From assembly GCA_002297415.1 (NCBI GenBank), contig DBKZ01000010.1:1-29750 (forward strand): a DNA stretch of 29,750 nt, written 5' to 3'. The translations under genes and the position numbers were made by a program. The notes beneath the pieces are model-generated. The model saw only the letters and a program-made list of their open reading frames with translations. It was not told the DNA's origin and did not search any database. This DNA is from Ruminococcaceae bacterium UBA737 (GTDB lineage: Bacteria > Bacillota > Clostridia > Oscillospirales > Acutalibacteraceae). Shown piece by piece: positions 15,479 through 23,356 of this stretch. Positions within the stretch are counted from its first letter, which is position 1; each line of letters begins with the position of its first letter.

Positions 15479-16687
15479 ATGAAAATATTTGTAGTTAATG
15501 CAGGAAGCTCTTCGCTTAAATATCAGCTTATTGATATGGAAAACGAACAGGTTTTGGCTAAGGGCCTTTGCGAAAGAATAGGCGTAACCGGCGCTATTTC
15601 CCATAAGGCGGCGGACGGCAGGACTTATTCCGCCGATACACCGATGCCCACCCACAGCGAGGCATTTGAAGCAGTTGTTTATGCAATGACAAAGAGCGAG
15701 GCTAAGGTTATTGATTCGTTTGATGAGATTTCCGCTATCGGTCACCGTATAGTTCAGGGCGGTGCGATTTTTAAAGGCTCCTGCGTTGTAACCGATAAGG
15801 TTATCGAGCAGATTTCGGAGCTCGGAGCTATGGCTCCTCTTCATAATCCCGCTCATGTTCTTGCGATTAAGGCTTGCCTTAAAACCTTCGGAGATAAAAT
15901 TCCGCAGGTAGTTGTTTTTGATACATCCTTTCATCAGACAATGCCTGCCAAGGCTTATATGTACGCACTCCCTTATGAATACTATGAGAAGTACGGCGTA
16001 AGGAAATACGGCGCTCACGGTACCTCTCATCATTTTGTTTCCGACCGTGCCGCGGCGTTAATGGGCAAGGATAAAAAAGACCTTAAGATTATCACCTGCC
16101 ACCTCGGAAACGGCTGTTCGATTACTGCTGTTAAGGACGGCGTTTGCGTCGATACCTCTATGGGCTTTACTCCGCTTGACGGATTTATGATGGGTACACG
16201 TTCGGGCTCTCTCGATCCTTCGGCTCTTACATATATTGCGGAAAAAGAAAACCTTTCTCCTGCCGATATAAATACAATTTGCAATAAAAAATCGGGCGTA
16301 TTCGGAATTTCCGGCGTGTCAAACGATAACCGCGATGTTGCGGCTGCCGCGGAAAAAGGAAATGAGCGTGCGGCTCTTGCAATCGAAATGCAGCGCTATC
16401 AGATTCTTAAATTTGTCGGCTCCTATGTTGCCGCTATGAACGGCGTAGATGTTATCGCGTTTACGGGCGGAATAGGTGAAAACGACCCCGAGCTTCGCGA
16501 ATATGTCTGCGAAAATCTTTCCTTCCTCGGAGTTAAAATTGATTCGGATAAGAATAAGCTTCGCGGCAGTGAGGTTAAGATTTCAACAGACGAAAGCAAG
16601 GTTGCGGTTTATGTAATTCCTACTAATGAAGAGCTTGCAATCGCCCGCGACACATTAAGCAAAGTCGACGAGTTCAAACCCGCCTGA
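15479..16687 (+). CDS. ackA: Acetate kinase
   Basis: Transfers phosphate from acetyl phosphate to ADP, giving acetate and ATP, the main substrate-level ATP step in many fermenters. The 402-residue protein shows the ASKHA-fold signatures: NAGSSSLKY at 8-16, APLHNPAH, VFDTSFHQTMP, HGTSHHFV, GTRSG and the C-terminal FTGGIGEN. Length is normal. It starts at an ATG after GGGGGA. No phosphotransacetylase gene lies next to it, unlike the common pta-ackA pair, so pta must be elsewhere. No terminator with a clear T tract follows. Confidence 0.98.
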   Translation: MKIFVVNAGSSSLKYQLIDMENEQVLAKGLCERIGVTGAISHKAADGRTYSADTPMPTHSEAFEAVVYAMTKSEAKVIDSFDEISAIGHRIVQGGAIFKGSCVVTDKVIEQISELGAMAPLHNPAHVLAIKACLKTFGDKIPQVVVFDTSFHQTMPAKAYMYALPYEYYEKYGVRKYGAHGTSHHFVSDRAAALMGKDKKDLKIITCHLGNGCSITAVKDGVCVDTSMGFTPLDGFMMGTRSGSLDPSALTYIAEKENLSPADINTICNKKSGVFGISGVSNDNRDVAAAAEKGNERAALAIEMQRYQILKFVGSYVAAMNGVDVIAFTGGIGENDPELREYVCENLSFLGVKIDSDKNKLRGSEVKISTDESKVAVYVIPTNEELAIARDTLSKVDEFKPA

Positions 16688-16943
16688 AACAGAGTAATTT
16701 CGGCATTTTTCGGCTTCTCGTCATAGCAAGGCGACAGCCTTGCGTCTTCCTCCGCACCAAAAACTCCTCGAAATTCTTTCCGTTTCAGGTCGGAGAATTT
16801 TAAGGTGGAAAATTTTTGGACTGTGCGAGGCAAAAACGCAGTTAATCCTGTCGGATTAACGAGTATTTTAACAAAGCAAATACGGAAATTTGACCCTTAA
16901 AATCGGGTTCGAACTTGTCGGCTTTGCTTAAACTTACTTCAAA
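16688..16943. repeat. Structured non-coding intergenic element
   Basis: The gap of almost 290 bases between ackA and galK holds no convincing gene, but at least three inverted repeats: GCAAGGC/GCCTTGC (16726-16732, 16737-16743) with a GACA loop; AAATTCTTTCCG paired with CGGAGAATTT (16771-16800) with a 2-nt bulge; and GTTAATCC/GGATTAAC (16841-16848, 16853-16860) with a TGTC loop. A looser GACCC/GGGTT pair lies near 16891-16909. None has a strong T run. The layout resembles dispersed palindromic repeats or MITE-like elements found between genes of clostridia; only a genome search for further copies can settle this. Confidence 0.5.
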
Positions 16944-16944
16944 A

Positions 16945-16967
16945 TAATTTTAAAGATAATTTTAAAG
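16945..16967 (+). repeat. Tandem 11-bp repeat at the galK ribosome binding site
   Basis: TAATTTTAAAG occurs at 16945-16955 and 16957-16967, and the second copy runs into the AAAGGTGA ribosome binding site. It may be only AT-rich sequence, or a site that affects galK translation. Confidence 0.45.
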
Positions 16968-16975
16968 GTGATTTT

Positions 16976-18247
16976 ATGAACTGTAAAGAGTTAAAGGAAA
17001 AAATATCCTCAGGCGCTTTTGATAAAACCTTCGAAATGCTTTACGGTGCGGATAATACCGCAAAGGCAAGATATTCAAAAGCTGTTGACGAGTTTTGTAA
17101 GCTTTACGGCGACAGAGAAAATTTAAGACTGTTTTCAGCCCCGGGAAGAACCGAAATCGGCGGCAATCATACAGACCATCAGCACGGCGCCGTTATCGCA
17201 GCAAGCGTTGACCTTGATGTAATTGCCGTAGTTTCCGAAAATAAGGACGGTAAGGTTCGCATTAAGTCCGAGGGATATCCCGAGGATGTTATTGATATAA
17301 ACGATTTGGAAGTAAAAAAAGAGCAGTTCGGAAAAGCGGCGGCGCTTATCAGAGGCGTGCTTGCAAAATTCTCCGAGGCGGGCTTTAAGCTTTCGGGGTT
17401 TGACGCTTATACGACTTCCAATGTTTTAAAGGGCTCGGGACTTTCTTCTTCCGCCGCGTTTGAGGTTTTGGTTTCTAATATCGTAAACGGACTTTTCTGT
17501 GATAATAAGGTTGACGCGGTAACGATAGCTAAATATTCCCAGTTTTCCGAAAATGTTTATTTCGGAAAGCCGAGCGGACTTCTTGACCAGATGGCAAGCT
17601 CGGTAGGCGGATTTACATTTGCCGACTTTAATGACCCGTCCGACCCTAAGGTTGAAAAAATAGATTTTGATATCGACGATACGCCTTATCAGCTCTGCGT
17701 TGTCGATACAGGCGGAAATCATTCGGATCTGACGCAGGATTATGCCGATATCACCGTCGAGTGCAGGGAAATAAGCAATGCTTTGGGGGTTGATTTCCTC
17801 CGTGACGCCGACCGCAGTCTTTTTGTTTCAAAAATGAAAGAATTAAGAGAAAAATTCGGCGACAGGGCAGTTCTTCGCGCCATTCATTTCTTTAATGAAA
17901 ACGATAGGGTTTTTGAGCAGGAAAAAGCCCTTAAGGAAAACAATATCGAAGAATTTATAAGGCTTGTTGACGAATCGGGCGAATCTTCATATAAGTGCCT
18001 GCAAAATCTTTTCCCCGTATCAAATGCCAAGGAACAGGGACTTTCCCTTGCGGTAGTTCTTTCAAAGCAGTTCTTAAACGGAAAAGGTACCGCCAGAGTT
18101 CACGGCGGCGGCTTTGCGGGAACTATTCAGTGCTATGTTCCTAAAGATAGATTCAAGGAATATAAGGAAATGATTGAATCCGTTTTCGGAGAAAACTCCT
18201 GCGTTCCGCTGAAAATCCGTCCCGTCGGCGGTTATGAAATAAAATAA
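16976..18247 (+). CDS. galK: Galactokinase-family GHMP kinase
   Basis: Galactokinase phosphorylates alpha-galactose at C1 in the Leloir pathway. The 423-residue protein has the N-terminal sugar-binding signature as APGRTEIGGNHTDHQHG (55-71), the ATP-binding glycine-rich loop KGSGLSSSAAFE (152-163), the catalytic-aspartate segment GKPSGLLDQMASS, and the C-terminal GHMP motif GGGFAGT. The usual signature reads GRxNLIGEHTDY; here Asn replaces the sugar-contacting Glu and His the Tyr, a form I associate with Firmicutes galactokinases, so specificity is a little less certain. galT and galE are not beside it. It starts at an ATG after AAAGGTGA, with no clear sigma-A promoter upstream. Confidence 0.9.
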   Translation: MNCKELKEKISSGAFDKTFEMLYGADNTAKARYSKAVDEFCKLYGDRENLRLFSAPGRTEIGGNHTDHQHGAVIAASVDLDVIAVVSENKDGKVRIKSEGYPEDVIDINDLEVKKEQFGKAAALIRGVLAKFSEAGFKLSGFDAYTTSNVLKGSGLSSSAAFEVLVSNIVNGLFCDNKVDAVTIAKYSQFSENVYFGKPSGLLDQMASSVGGFTFADFNDPSDPKVEKIDFDIDDTPYQLCVVDTGGNHSDLTQDYADITVECREISNALGVDFLRDADRSLFVSKMKELREKFGDRAVLRAIHFFNENDRVFEQEKALKENNIEEFIRLVDESGESSYKCLQNLFPVSNAKEQGLSLAVVLSKQFLNGKGTARVHGGGFAGTIQCYVPKDRFKEYKEMIESVFGENSCVPLKIRPVGGYEIK

Positions 18248-18255
18248 ACAATAAT

Positions 18256-18297
18256 AAAATGCCATCTGCTTAAAAAATTTTAAGCAGATGGCATTTT
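18256..18297. terminator. Bidirectional terminator between galK and nagA
   Basis: A perfect 20-bp inverted repeat (18256-18275 and 18278-18297) whose ends are A4/T4-5 runs, so it can serve both converging genes. Confidence 0.9.
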
Positions 18298-18337
18298 TGC
18301 GCTTAATTTGCGTATTTTTTTACAATGAAATCCATTT

Positions 18338-19402
18338 TCACCTTGTATCTTCCGAGGTTATAACCTTTAAAAGGTTGTAATTATAATCGGTTATTATTAA
18401 ATCGGCGTCATAGCCTTCTTCGATTTTTCCTTTTTTAATGCCTAAGTATTCGGCGGGAGTTTTAGAAGCGGCGGAAAAAGCGTCCTTTTCATCAATTCCG
18501 AATTCTATGGCTTTTTTAACGCAATCAAGTAAAAAAGATGTGCTTCCCGCAATGTGTCCGTCAGGGGTGTAAGCCCTTTTGTCCTTAACGGTTATCTTCT
18601 GCCCGCCGAAAAGGTATTCTCCGTCATCGGAGCCTGTCGCCGCGAGACTGTCGCTTATAAGTATTACTCTGTCGCTTGTGAAAACCTTAAATAGGAAATT
18701 CACCATAAGCCTGCTTACATGAAATCCGTCGCTGATAAGCTGAACATAGGCTTTCTTTTCAAATGCCGCGTCAAGTAATGTCTTGCCGCGGTGGTGAGGC
18801 TCGGGCATTGCGTTAAAGGTGTGGGTTACACAGTCCGCACCCGAATTAAAGGCATTTAAAGCAGTGCCGTAATCCGCCGCCGTATGGCCTACTGCCACCT
18901 TAGTTTTGCATTTTTTTATAAATTCTTCGCTGTTTTCAAGCTCGGGAGCAATCACAACAAGCGCGGTGTTTTCGAGCGAATTGTACCAGTCTATATCGGG
19001 AGCGGAAAGATAATCGGTGTTCTGCGCTCCGCATTTTTCTCGGCTTACAAAAGGACCCTCAATATGATACCCTAAAAAATGCGCTCCGTCCGCAGTGTCG
19101 GGAATATTTGAACAAATTCTTTTTATATCGCTTTTCGGCATCGTCATGGTAGTGGGGCAAAAAGAAGTCGTACCGTGGCTTTTAAGTATTTTTGATATGT
19201 AAGAAGCCTTTCCTTCCATAACATCCGCTCCGCCGCAGCCGTGCGTGTGAATGTCGATAAGTCCGGGGAAAACCTTTGAGCCGTTAGCATCAAAAACATT
19301 TTCGCTTTTAAGCCTATTTGAGATTTTTTCGATTTTTCCGTCTTTTAAAAGAATGTCCTTAAGCTCACCGAAAACATTTGCATTTTTAATCAGCAGCTCC
19401 AT
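18338..19402 (-). CDS. nagA: N-acetylglucosamine-6-phosphate deacetylase
   Basis: Removes the acetyl group from GlcNAc-6-P, giving glucosamine-6-P and acetate. The 354-residue amidohydrolase shows the metal and catalytic residues in order: HTH at 52-54 (IDIHTHGCGG), Glu115 (GYHIEGPF), His173 (VGHTAA), His194 (THTFNAM) and the catalytic Asp251 (ISDSLAATG). It is slightly shorter than the usual 380. Its start overlaps the nagB 3' end by 17 nt, so it is translated from the nagB message. The acetate released is the same product made by acetate kinase. Confidence 0.96.
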   Translation of the reverse strand: MELLIKNANVFGELKDILLKDGKIEKISNRLKSENVFDANGSKVFPGLIDIHTHGCGGADVMEGKASYISKILKSHGTTSFCPTTMTMPKSDIKRICSNIPDTADGAHFLGYHIEGPFVSREKCGAQNTDYLSAPDIDWYNSLENTALVVIAPELENSEEFIKKCKTKVAVGHTAADYGTALNAFNSGADCVTHTFNAMPEPHHRGKTLLDAAFEKKAYVQLISDGFHVSRLMVNFLFKVFTSDRVILISDSLAATGSDDGEYLFGGQKITVKDKRAYTPDGHIAGSTSFLLDCVKKAIEFGIDEKDAFSAASKTPAEYLGIKKGKIEEGYDADLIITDYNYNLLKVITSEDTR

Positions 19403-20105
19403 AATATGCCTCCTCGTCGCATATAAGAACGGTGTTTCGGTGAGCCTTAAGCACCGTTGCGGGCACCTCGGTGGTTATCTCGTTGTCAAGCAGTCTTTTA
19501 ACAGCCTCGTGCTTTTCAACACCGTTTGCCATTATTATAATACTTCCTGCCGAAAGTATAGTTCCCACACCCATTGTTATCGCTTTTTTCGGAACCTTGT
19601 CCTCGCTGTCGAAAAATCTTGAGTTCGCTTCTATCGTGCTTTTTGTAAGACTTACAACATGCGTTCTGCACTTAAGGCTTTTTGCAGGCTCGTTAAAGCC
19701 GATGTGTCCGTTTCTGCCGATTCCTAAAAGCTGAAGATCGATTCCGCCGCTTTCCTCAATCATTTTTTCGAAATTCTCGCATTCAGCATCTAAATCCTCG
19801 CACTCGCCGTTTAGTAAATGTGTGTTTTCTCTTTTAATATTTATTTTTGAGAAAAGATTTTCTTCCATAAATGTGTGATAGCTTTGCGGATCGTCATTTT
19901 TAATCGGATAGTATTCGTCAAGATTATAAGTCTTGACCTTTGAAAAATCAAGCTGAGCTTCAATAAGCTTTTTGTAAAGCCCTTTCGGAGTCGACCCCGT
20001 CGCCAAGCCCAAAACACAGTCGGGCTTTAAAATAATCTGTGCTTTGACAATAGCCGCCGCCTTTTCCGATATTTCTTCATAATCCTTGCAAAGTATAACT
20101 CTCAT
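19386..20105 (-). CDS. nagB: Glucosamine-6-phosphate deaminase
   Basis: Converts glucosamine-6-P to fructose-6-P and ammonium, completing amino-sugar entry into glycolysis. Motifs are LATGSTPKGLY (34-44, phosphate loop), YNLDEYYP (60-67, catalytic acid region) and GIGRNGHIGFNEP (128-140, catalytic His134). I chose the ATG at 20105 (MRVILCKDYEE), matching the family's N-terminus, rather than the in-frame GTG at 20120, because GGGAGA/AGGA lie between them as ribosome binding site. This gives 239 residues. nagB precedes nagA and is divergent from an AraC-type regulator, which is a likely controller. Confidence 0.96.
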   Translation of the reverse strand: MRVILCKDYEEISEKAAAIVKAQIILKPDCVLGLATGSTPKGLYKKLIEAQLDFSKVKTYNLDEYYPIKNDDPQSYHTFMEENLFSKINIKRENTHLLNGECEDLDAECENFEKMIEESGGIDLQLLGIGRNGHIGFNEPAKSLKCRTHVVSLTKSTIEANSRFFDSEDKVPKKAITMGVGTILSAGSIIIMANGVEKHEAVKRLLDNEITTEVPATVLKAHRNTVLICDEEAYYGAAD

Positions 20106-20128
20106 TTTCCTGTCTCCCACTTACACTA

Positions 20129-20157
20129 TTGACTTTATTTTTCTATAATTATATAAT
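20129..20157 (+). promoter_or_regulatory. Promoter of the AraC-type regulator
   Basis: TTGACT at 20129-20134 and TATAAT at 20152-20157 with a 17-bp spacer; the predicted start is near 20164. The opposite strand, facing nagB, has only a weak candidate (TATACT at 20170-20165 with a poor -35), which would suit activator-dependent control. Confidence 0.75.
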
Positions 20158-20180
20158 GAATTTAGTATAAAATGGTATTG

Positions 20181-20192
20181 AGTTCTTGAACT
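20181..20192. promoter_or_regulatory. Small inverted repeat between nagB and the regulator
   Basis: AGTTC-TT-GAACT (5-2-5) lies at the position expected for the -35 region of a nagB promoter and just downstream of the regulator's own transcription start. TATTG flanks it on both sides (20176-20180 and 20192-20196). It is a candidate operator only. Confidence 0.4.
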
Positions 20193-20218
20193 ATTGTACG
20201 CATTTTAAAGGAGATGAT

Positions 20219-21007
20219 ATTACGGCAAATTATGAATTTCATTCGATTTCGAATTCGGAGCTTCCTTTTATATTTCATAAGGACGATGTTTTTGATTATA
20301 CATACAGCTATTCGAATTGGCATAAAAATATTGAAATCCTTTATGCGGTTTCGGGAAGCGGAGAGGTGCTGATGAATTTCTCTCCTTATAAGTTATCCGA
20401 GGGCGAAATTGCGGTTATAAACAGCGATGTAATTCACTCTACAAGAACCGACGGACGCTTAACTTATTATTGCCTTATTATCGACGACAGCTTTTTAAAG
20501 CTTTTCGGTCTCGACTCCCAAAGCATTGATTTTAAAAAGATTATAAAAGACAGCGGACTTTCAGAGCTTTTTTTAAATATCGTAAACGCATTTAAGAATA
20601 AAGAGGGCTATTATGAGTTTTCGGTCAAATACAGTGTAACGGAATTTTTGTACAGCCTCGTTATGTGTTATTCAAAGCCTGCTTTAAAGAGCGCGGAAAA
20701 CGGGAATATAGAAATTTTAAAAAGTACTATCCGGTATATAAAAAAGAATATGAAAAATAAAATATCCGTGCAGGAGCTTGCCGATAATGTCGGATATTCA
20801 AGATCGTATTTTTTACAGGAATTTAAAAAAATAACCGGAAGCACCGTTACGGAATATATAAATCTTCAAAGATGTAAGCTTGCAAGAGAGCTTATCGCAG
20901 GCGGAGTGCCGATAAATTCTGCCGCTCTTGAAAGCGGCTTTAAAAGCGCTTCTTATTTTACAAGAACCTATAAAAAGCAGTTCGGCTTTTCTCCGAGCGA
21001 AAAATAA
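20219..21007 (+). CDS. AraC-family transcriptional regulator
   Basis: A sugar-responsive activator or repressor type. The N-terminal part (about 1-130) is a cupin-like sensor: NWHKNIEILYAVSGSGEV, then LSEGEIAVINSDVIHST. The C-terminal ~100 residues are the double helix-turn-helix: ISVQELADNVGYSRSYFLQEFKKITG, then the family signature ending INSAALESGFKSASYFTRTYKKQFGFSPSE. The start is unusual. There is no ATG or GTG near the conserved N-terminus; a TTG at 20186 lacks a ribosome binding site, while AAAGGAG (20207-20213) lies 5 nt before ATT at 20219. I favour ATT, giving 262 residues. Divergence from nagBA suggests it controls amino-sugar use; the effector is unknown. Confidence 0.85.
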   Translation: MTANYEFHSISNSELPFIFHKDDVFDYTYSYSNWHKNIEILYAVSGSGEVLMNFSPYKLSEGEIAVINSDVIHSTRTDGRLTYYCLIIDDSFLKLFGLDSQSIDFKKIIKDSGLSELFLNIVNAFKNKEGYYEFSVKYSVTEFLYSLVMCYSKPALKSAENGNIEILKSTIRYIKKNMKNKISVQELADNVGYSRSYFLQEFKKITGSTVTEYINLQRCKLARELIAGGVPINSAALESGFKSASYFTRTYKKQFGFSPSEK

Positions 21008-21039
21008 AAATCCGAGCATCTTTGATACTCGGATTTTTT
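21006..21039. terminator. Bidirectional terminator between the AraC gene and thrS
   Basis: An 11-bp stem (AAAAATCCGAG at 21006-21016, CTCGGATTTTT at 21028-21038) with an internal ATC/GAT pair in the loop and a T6 run; A-runs on the other side serve the thrS strand. Confidence 0.85.
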
Positions 21040-21040
21040 C

Positions 21041-22951
21041 TTATAATGCTTTTGAATTGATCTCAATTAAAATCTTTTCCTTGAATTCCTCTAAGGACAT
21101 GGTTCCAAGCTCCTTGTCCTCGCCCCTTCTGCGGACGGAAACTGTTCCGCTTTCCGCCTCCTTGTCGCCGACAACAAGCATATAAGGAATTTTCTGGAGC
21201 CTTGCTTCTCTTATCTTGTAGCCGATTTTTTCGTTTCTTAAATCGCTTTCGGCTCTGATACCGAGAGCGTCAAGCTCAGCCTTAATTTTATCCGCATATT
21301 CTGCGTGCCTGTCGGCTATCGGGAGAATTTCAACCTGTACGGGCGCGAGCCAAACGGGGAATGCGCCTGCAAAATGCTCGGTGATAACTCCGATAAAGCG
21401 CTCGATTGAACCGAATACAACTCGGTGAATCATAACGGGGCAGTGCTTTTCTCCGTCAGAACCGGTATATTCAAGTCCGAATCTTCCGGGGAGCTGGTAG
21501 TCAAGCTGAATTGTTCCGCACTGCCAAGTTCGGCCTAAGCTGTCCTTAATGTGGAAGTCAAGCTTCGGTCCGTAAAAGGCTCCGTCGCCCTCGTTTATAA
21601 TATATGTCTTGCCGACTCCCGTAATAGCGTCCGCAAGAGCCTTTGTCGCAATATCCCAGTCCTCTTTTGAGCCTATGTGGTCCTCAGGCATTGTTGAAAG
21701 CTCAATTTCATAGGGAAGTCCGAAAAGACTGTAAACCTCGTCAAACAGCTGAGCAATTCTTACAACCTCGTCCTTTATCTGCTCGGGAGCAAGCAGAATG
21801 TGCGCGTCGTCCTGAGTAAAGCAGCGCACCCTGAAAAGTCCGTGCAGAGCGCCCGATAATTCGTTGCGGTGAACCTTTCCGAGCTCTCCGTAGCGCAGAG
21901 GAAGCTCCTTATATGAATGAGGCTCAAGCTCGTAAACAAGAATGCTTCCGGGGCAGTTCATCGGCTTTATCGCAAAATCCTCATCGTCGATAACGGTTGT
22001 ATACATATCGTCATGATAGTGGTCCCAGTGACCCGAGGTTTCCCATAAAGAGCGGCGCATTATCTGAGGAGTTGAGATTTCAAGATAATCCCATTTCTTG
22101 TGAACCTCTCTCCAGTAGCTGATAAGCGTGTTTCTGAGCACCATTCCCTTAGGCAGGAAGAAGGGCATTCCGGGGGCTTCATCGCGAAGAGCGAAAAGTC
22201 CTAATTCTTTTCCGAGCTTTCTATGGTCGCGCTTTTTGGCTTCTTCAATCATTAAAAGATATTCTTCAAGCTCGCTTTGCTTTGGAAATGCCGTTCCGTA
22301 AACACGGCAGAGCATTTTGTTGTTTGAGTCGCCGTGCCAGTAAGCGCCGGTAGCCGAGGTAAGCTTGAATGCCTTGACCTGACCTGTACTCATAAGGTGC
22401 GCGCCTGCGCAAAGGTCGGTAAATTCGCCCTGAGAATAAAAGCTTATCTCCTCGCCCTCGGTAAGATTTTCAACAAGCTCGATTTTGTAAGGCTCGCCCT
22501 TTTCTTCAAAGAATTTTACAGCCTCGTCCTTAGACATCGTAAATCTTTCAAGCTTAAGGTCCTCTTTAACGATTTTTTTCATTTCGGCTTCGATTTTTTC
22601 AAGGTCCTCTGTTGTAAAGCTTTCCTCAACATCGAAATCATAATAAAATCCGTCGTCAACCGCAGGTCCTATTGTAAGCTTAGCCTGAGGATACAGGCGC
22701 TTAACCGCCTGCGCCATAATATGAGACGCGGTGTGGCGGAATGTCCACCTGCCGTATTCATCGTCAAATGTGAGAATTTCGAGCGAGTCCCCGTCTTTAA
22801 GCGCGGTGCGCAGATCCTTGTTCTCGCCGTTGATTTTCGCAGCGCATGCTCTTCTTGCAAGTCCCGCGCTGATTGCGGCGGCTGCGTCATAAGCACATGC
22901 GCCGTCGTCTAATGCGATTTTTGAATTGTCCTTTAAAACAACATCTATCAT
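21041..22951 (-). CDS. thrS: Threonyl-tRNA synthetase
   Basis: Class II synthetase that charges tRNA(Thr) and edits mischarged Ser. The 636-residue protein has a TGS domain (1-62), an editing domain with HTASH (73-77) and CAGAH (about 182-186), the catalytic core with the zinc ligands in MNCPGS, HRNELSGALHGL and the later HRVVFGSIERF, and the C-terminal anticodon-binding domain (APVQVEILPI to the end). Full length. It starts at an ATG with an AGGAGGGT ribosome binding site and is controlled by the T-box leader upstream. It is a single-gene unit. Confidence 0.98.
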   Translation of the reverse strand: MIDVVLKDNSKIALDDGACAYDAAAAISAGLARRACAAKINGENKDLRTALKDGDSLEILTFDDEYGRWTFRHTASHIMAQAVKRLYPQAKLTIGPAVDDGFYYDFDVEESFTTEDLEKIEAEMKKIVKEDLKLERFTMSKDEAVKFFEEKGEPYKIELVENLTEGEEISFYSQGEFTDLCAGAHLMSTGQVKAFKLTSATGAYWHGDSNNKMLCRVYGTAFPKQSELEEYLLMIEEAKKRDHRKLGKELGLFALRDEAPGMPFFLPKGMVLRNTLISYWREVHKKWDYLEISTPQIMRRSLWETSGHWDHYHDDMYTTVIDDEDFAIKPMNCPGSILVYELEPHSYKELPLRYGELGKVHRNELSGALHGLFRVRCFTQDDAHILLAPEQIKDEVVRIAQLFDEVYSLFGLPYEIELSTMPEDHIGSKEDWDIATKALADAITGVGKTYIINEGDGAFYGPKLDFHIKDSLGRTWQCGTIQLDYQLPGRFGLEYTGSDGEKHCPVMIHRVVFGSIERFIGVITEHFAGAFPVWLAPVQVEILPIADRHAEYADKIKAELDALGIRAESDLRNEKIGYKIREARLQKIPYMLVVGDKEAESGTVSVRRRGEDKELGTMSLEEFKEKILIEINSKAL

Positions 22952-22973
22952 TTTTTAACCCTCCTGTAAAACT

Positions 22974-23224
22974 AAAAAAACTCCGCCTCTGATAAAATCA
23001 GGGACGAAGCAAAATTTAAAAAAAGCTCCGCGGTTCCACCCGCATTCCGCTTTAAATTCAAAGCGGCACTTAAAATCCTTTAACGCAGGATAATCCGTCC
23101 GCGTTTTTTACCCGCGGCGCTCAAAGGGCGGTAAGACACCGAGACATTCATGCGGCACTTTCAGCTTTTATGCCGCTCTCTTTAAATCATGTATAATTCG
23201 GCTCTTTTCCTTATCATAGCTTTA
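22974..23224 (-). ncRNA. T-box riboswitch leader of thrS
   Basis: On the minus strand the leader carries the conserved T-box GGTGGAACCGCGG (complement of 23028-23040), which pairs with the uncharged tRNA acceptor end. It is followed by a terminator hairpin of about 12 bp with one mismatch (22981-23009) and a T7 run (22980-22974). Upstream are the stem I features: an AGAGAG-type bulge next to GCGGC, and GCTGAAAG before TGCCGC. The stem III-like CCGCTTT/AAAGCGG hairpin lies at 23047-23066. The specifier is probably the threonine codon ACC at 23132-23130, within TTACCGCC just before CTTTGAGC; I infer this from position, not from a folded model. Uncharged tRNA(Thr) should favour readthrough into thrS. 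Confidence 0.93.
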
Positions 23225-23229
23225 TATTT

Positions 23230-23258
23230 ATAATACGCTTATGTTTTATTTTTGTCAA
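23230..23258 (-). promoter_or_regulatory. Promoter of the T-box-thrS transcript
   Basis: On the minus strand TTGACA (23258-23253) and TATTAT (23235-23230) with a 17-bp spacer and AT-rich sequence upstream. Confidence 0.88.
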
Positions 23259-23298
23259 GAAAAACATATTTATTTAAAAAATTTTTAAAAATTTCTTA

Positions 23299-23327
23299 TT
23301 GACTATGTAAAAAAATAGCTGTATTAT
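23299..23327 (+). promoter_or_regulatory. Promoter of gdhA
   Basis: TTGACT at 23299-23304 and TATTAT at 23322-23327, 17-bp spacer, about 30 bp before the gdhA start. It stands back to back with the thrS promoter across an AT-rich stretch. Confidence 0.82.
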
Positions 23328-23356
23328 TTTTATATATTGTATTGGAGGTAGAAAAA

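Noticed and set aside
15461..16033. A 190-codon minus-strand frame opposite ackA
   Set aside because: Antisense to a full, well-conserved acetate kinase; no recognisable domain.
16609..16833. A 74-codon minus-strand frame over the end of ackA and the following gap
   Set aside because: It overlaps ackA coding sequence and runs through the hairpins of the intergenic element, with no credible ribosome binding site or family; better explained as a frame across a repeat.
22334..22912. A 192-codon plus-strand frame opposite thrS
   Set aside because: It lies wholly inside thrS, has Cys/Arg/Leu-rich composition typical of antisense frames, and has no promoter.
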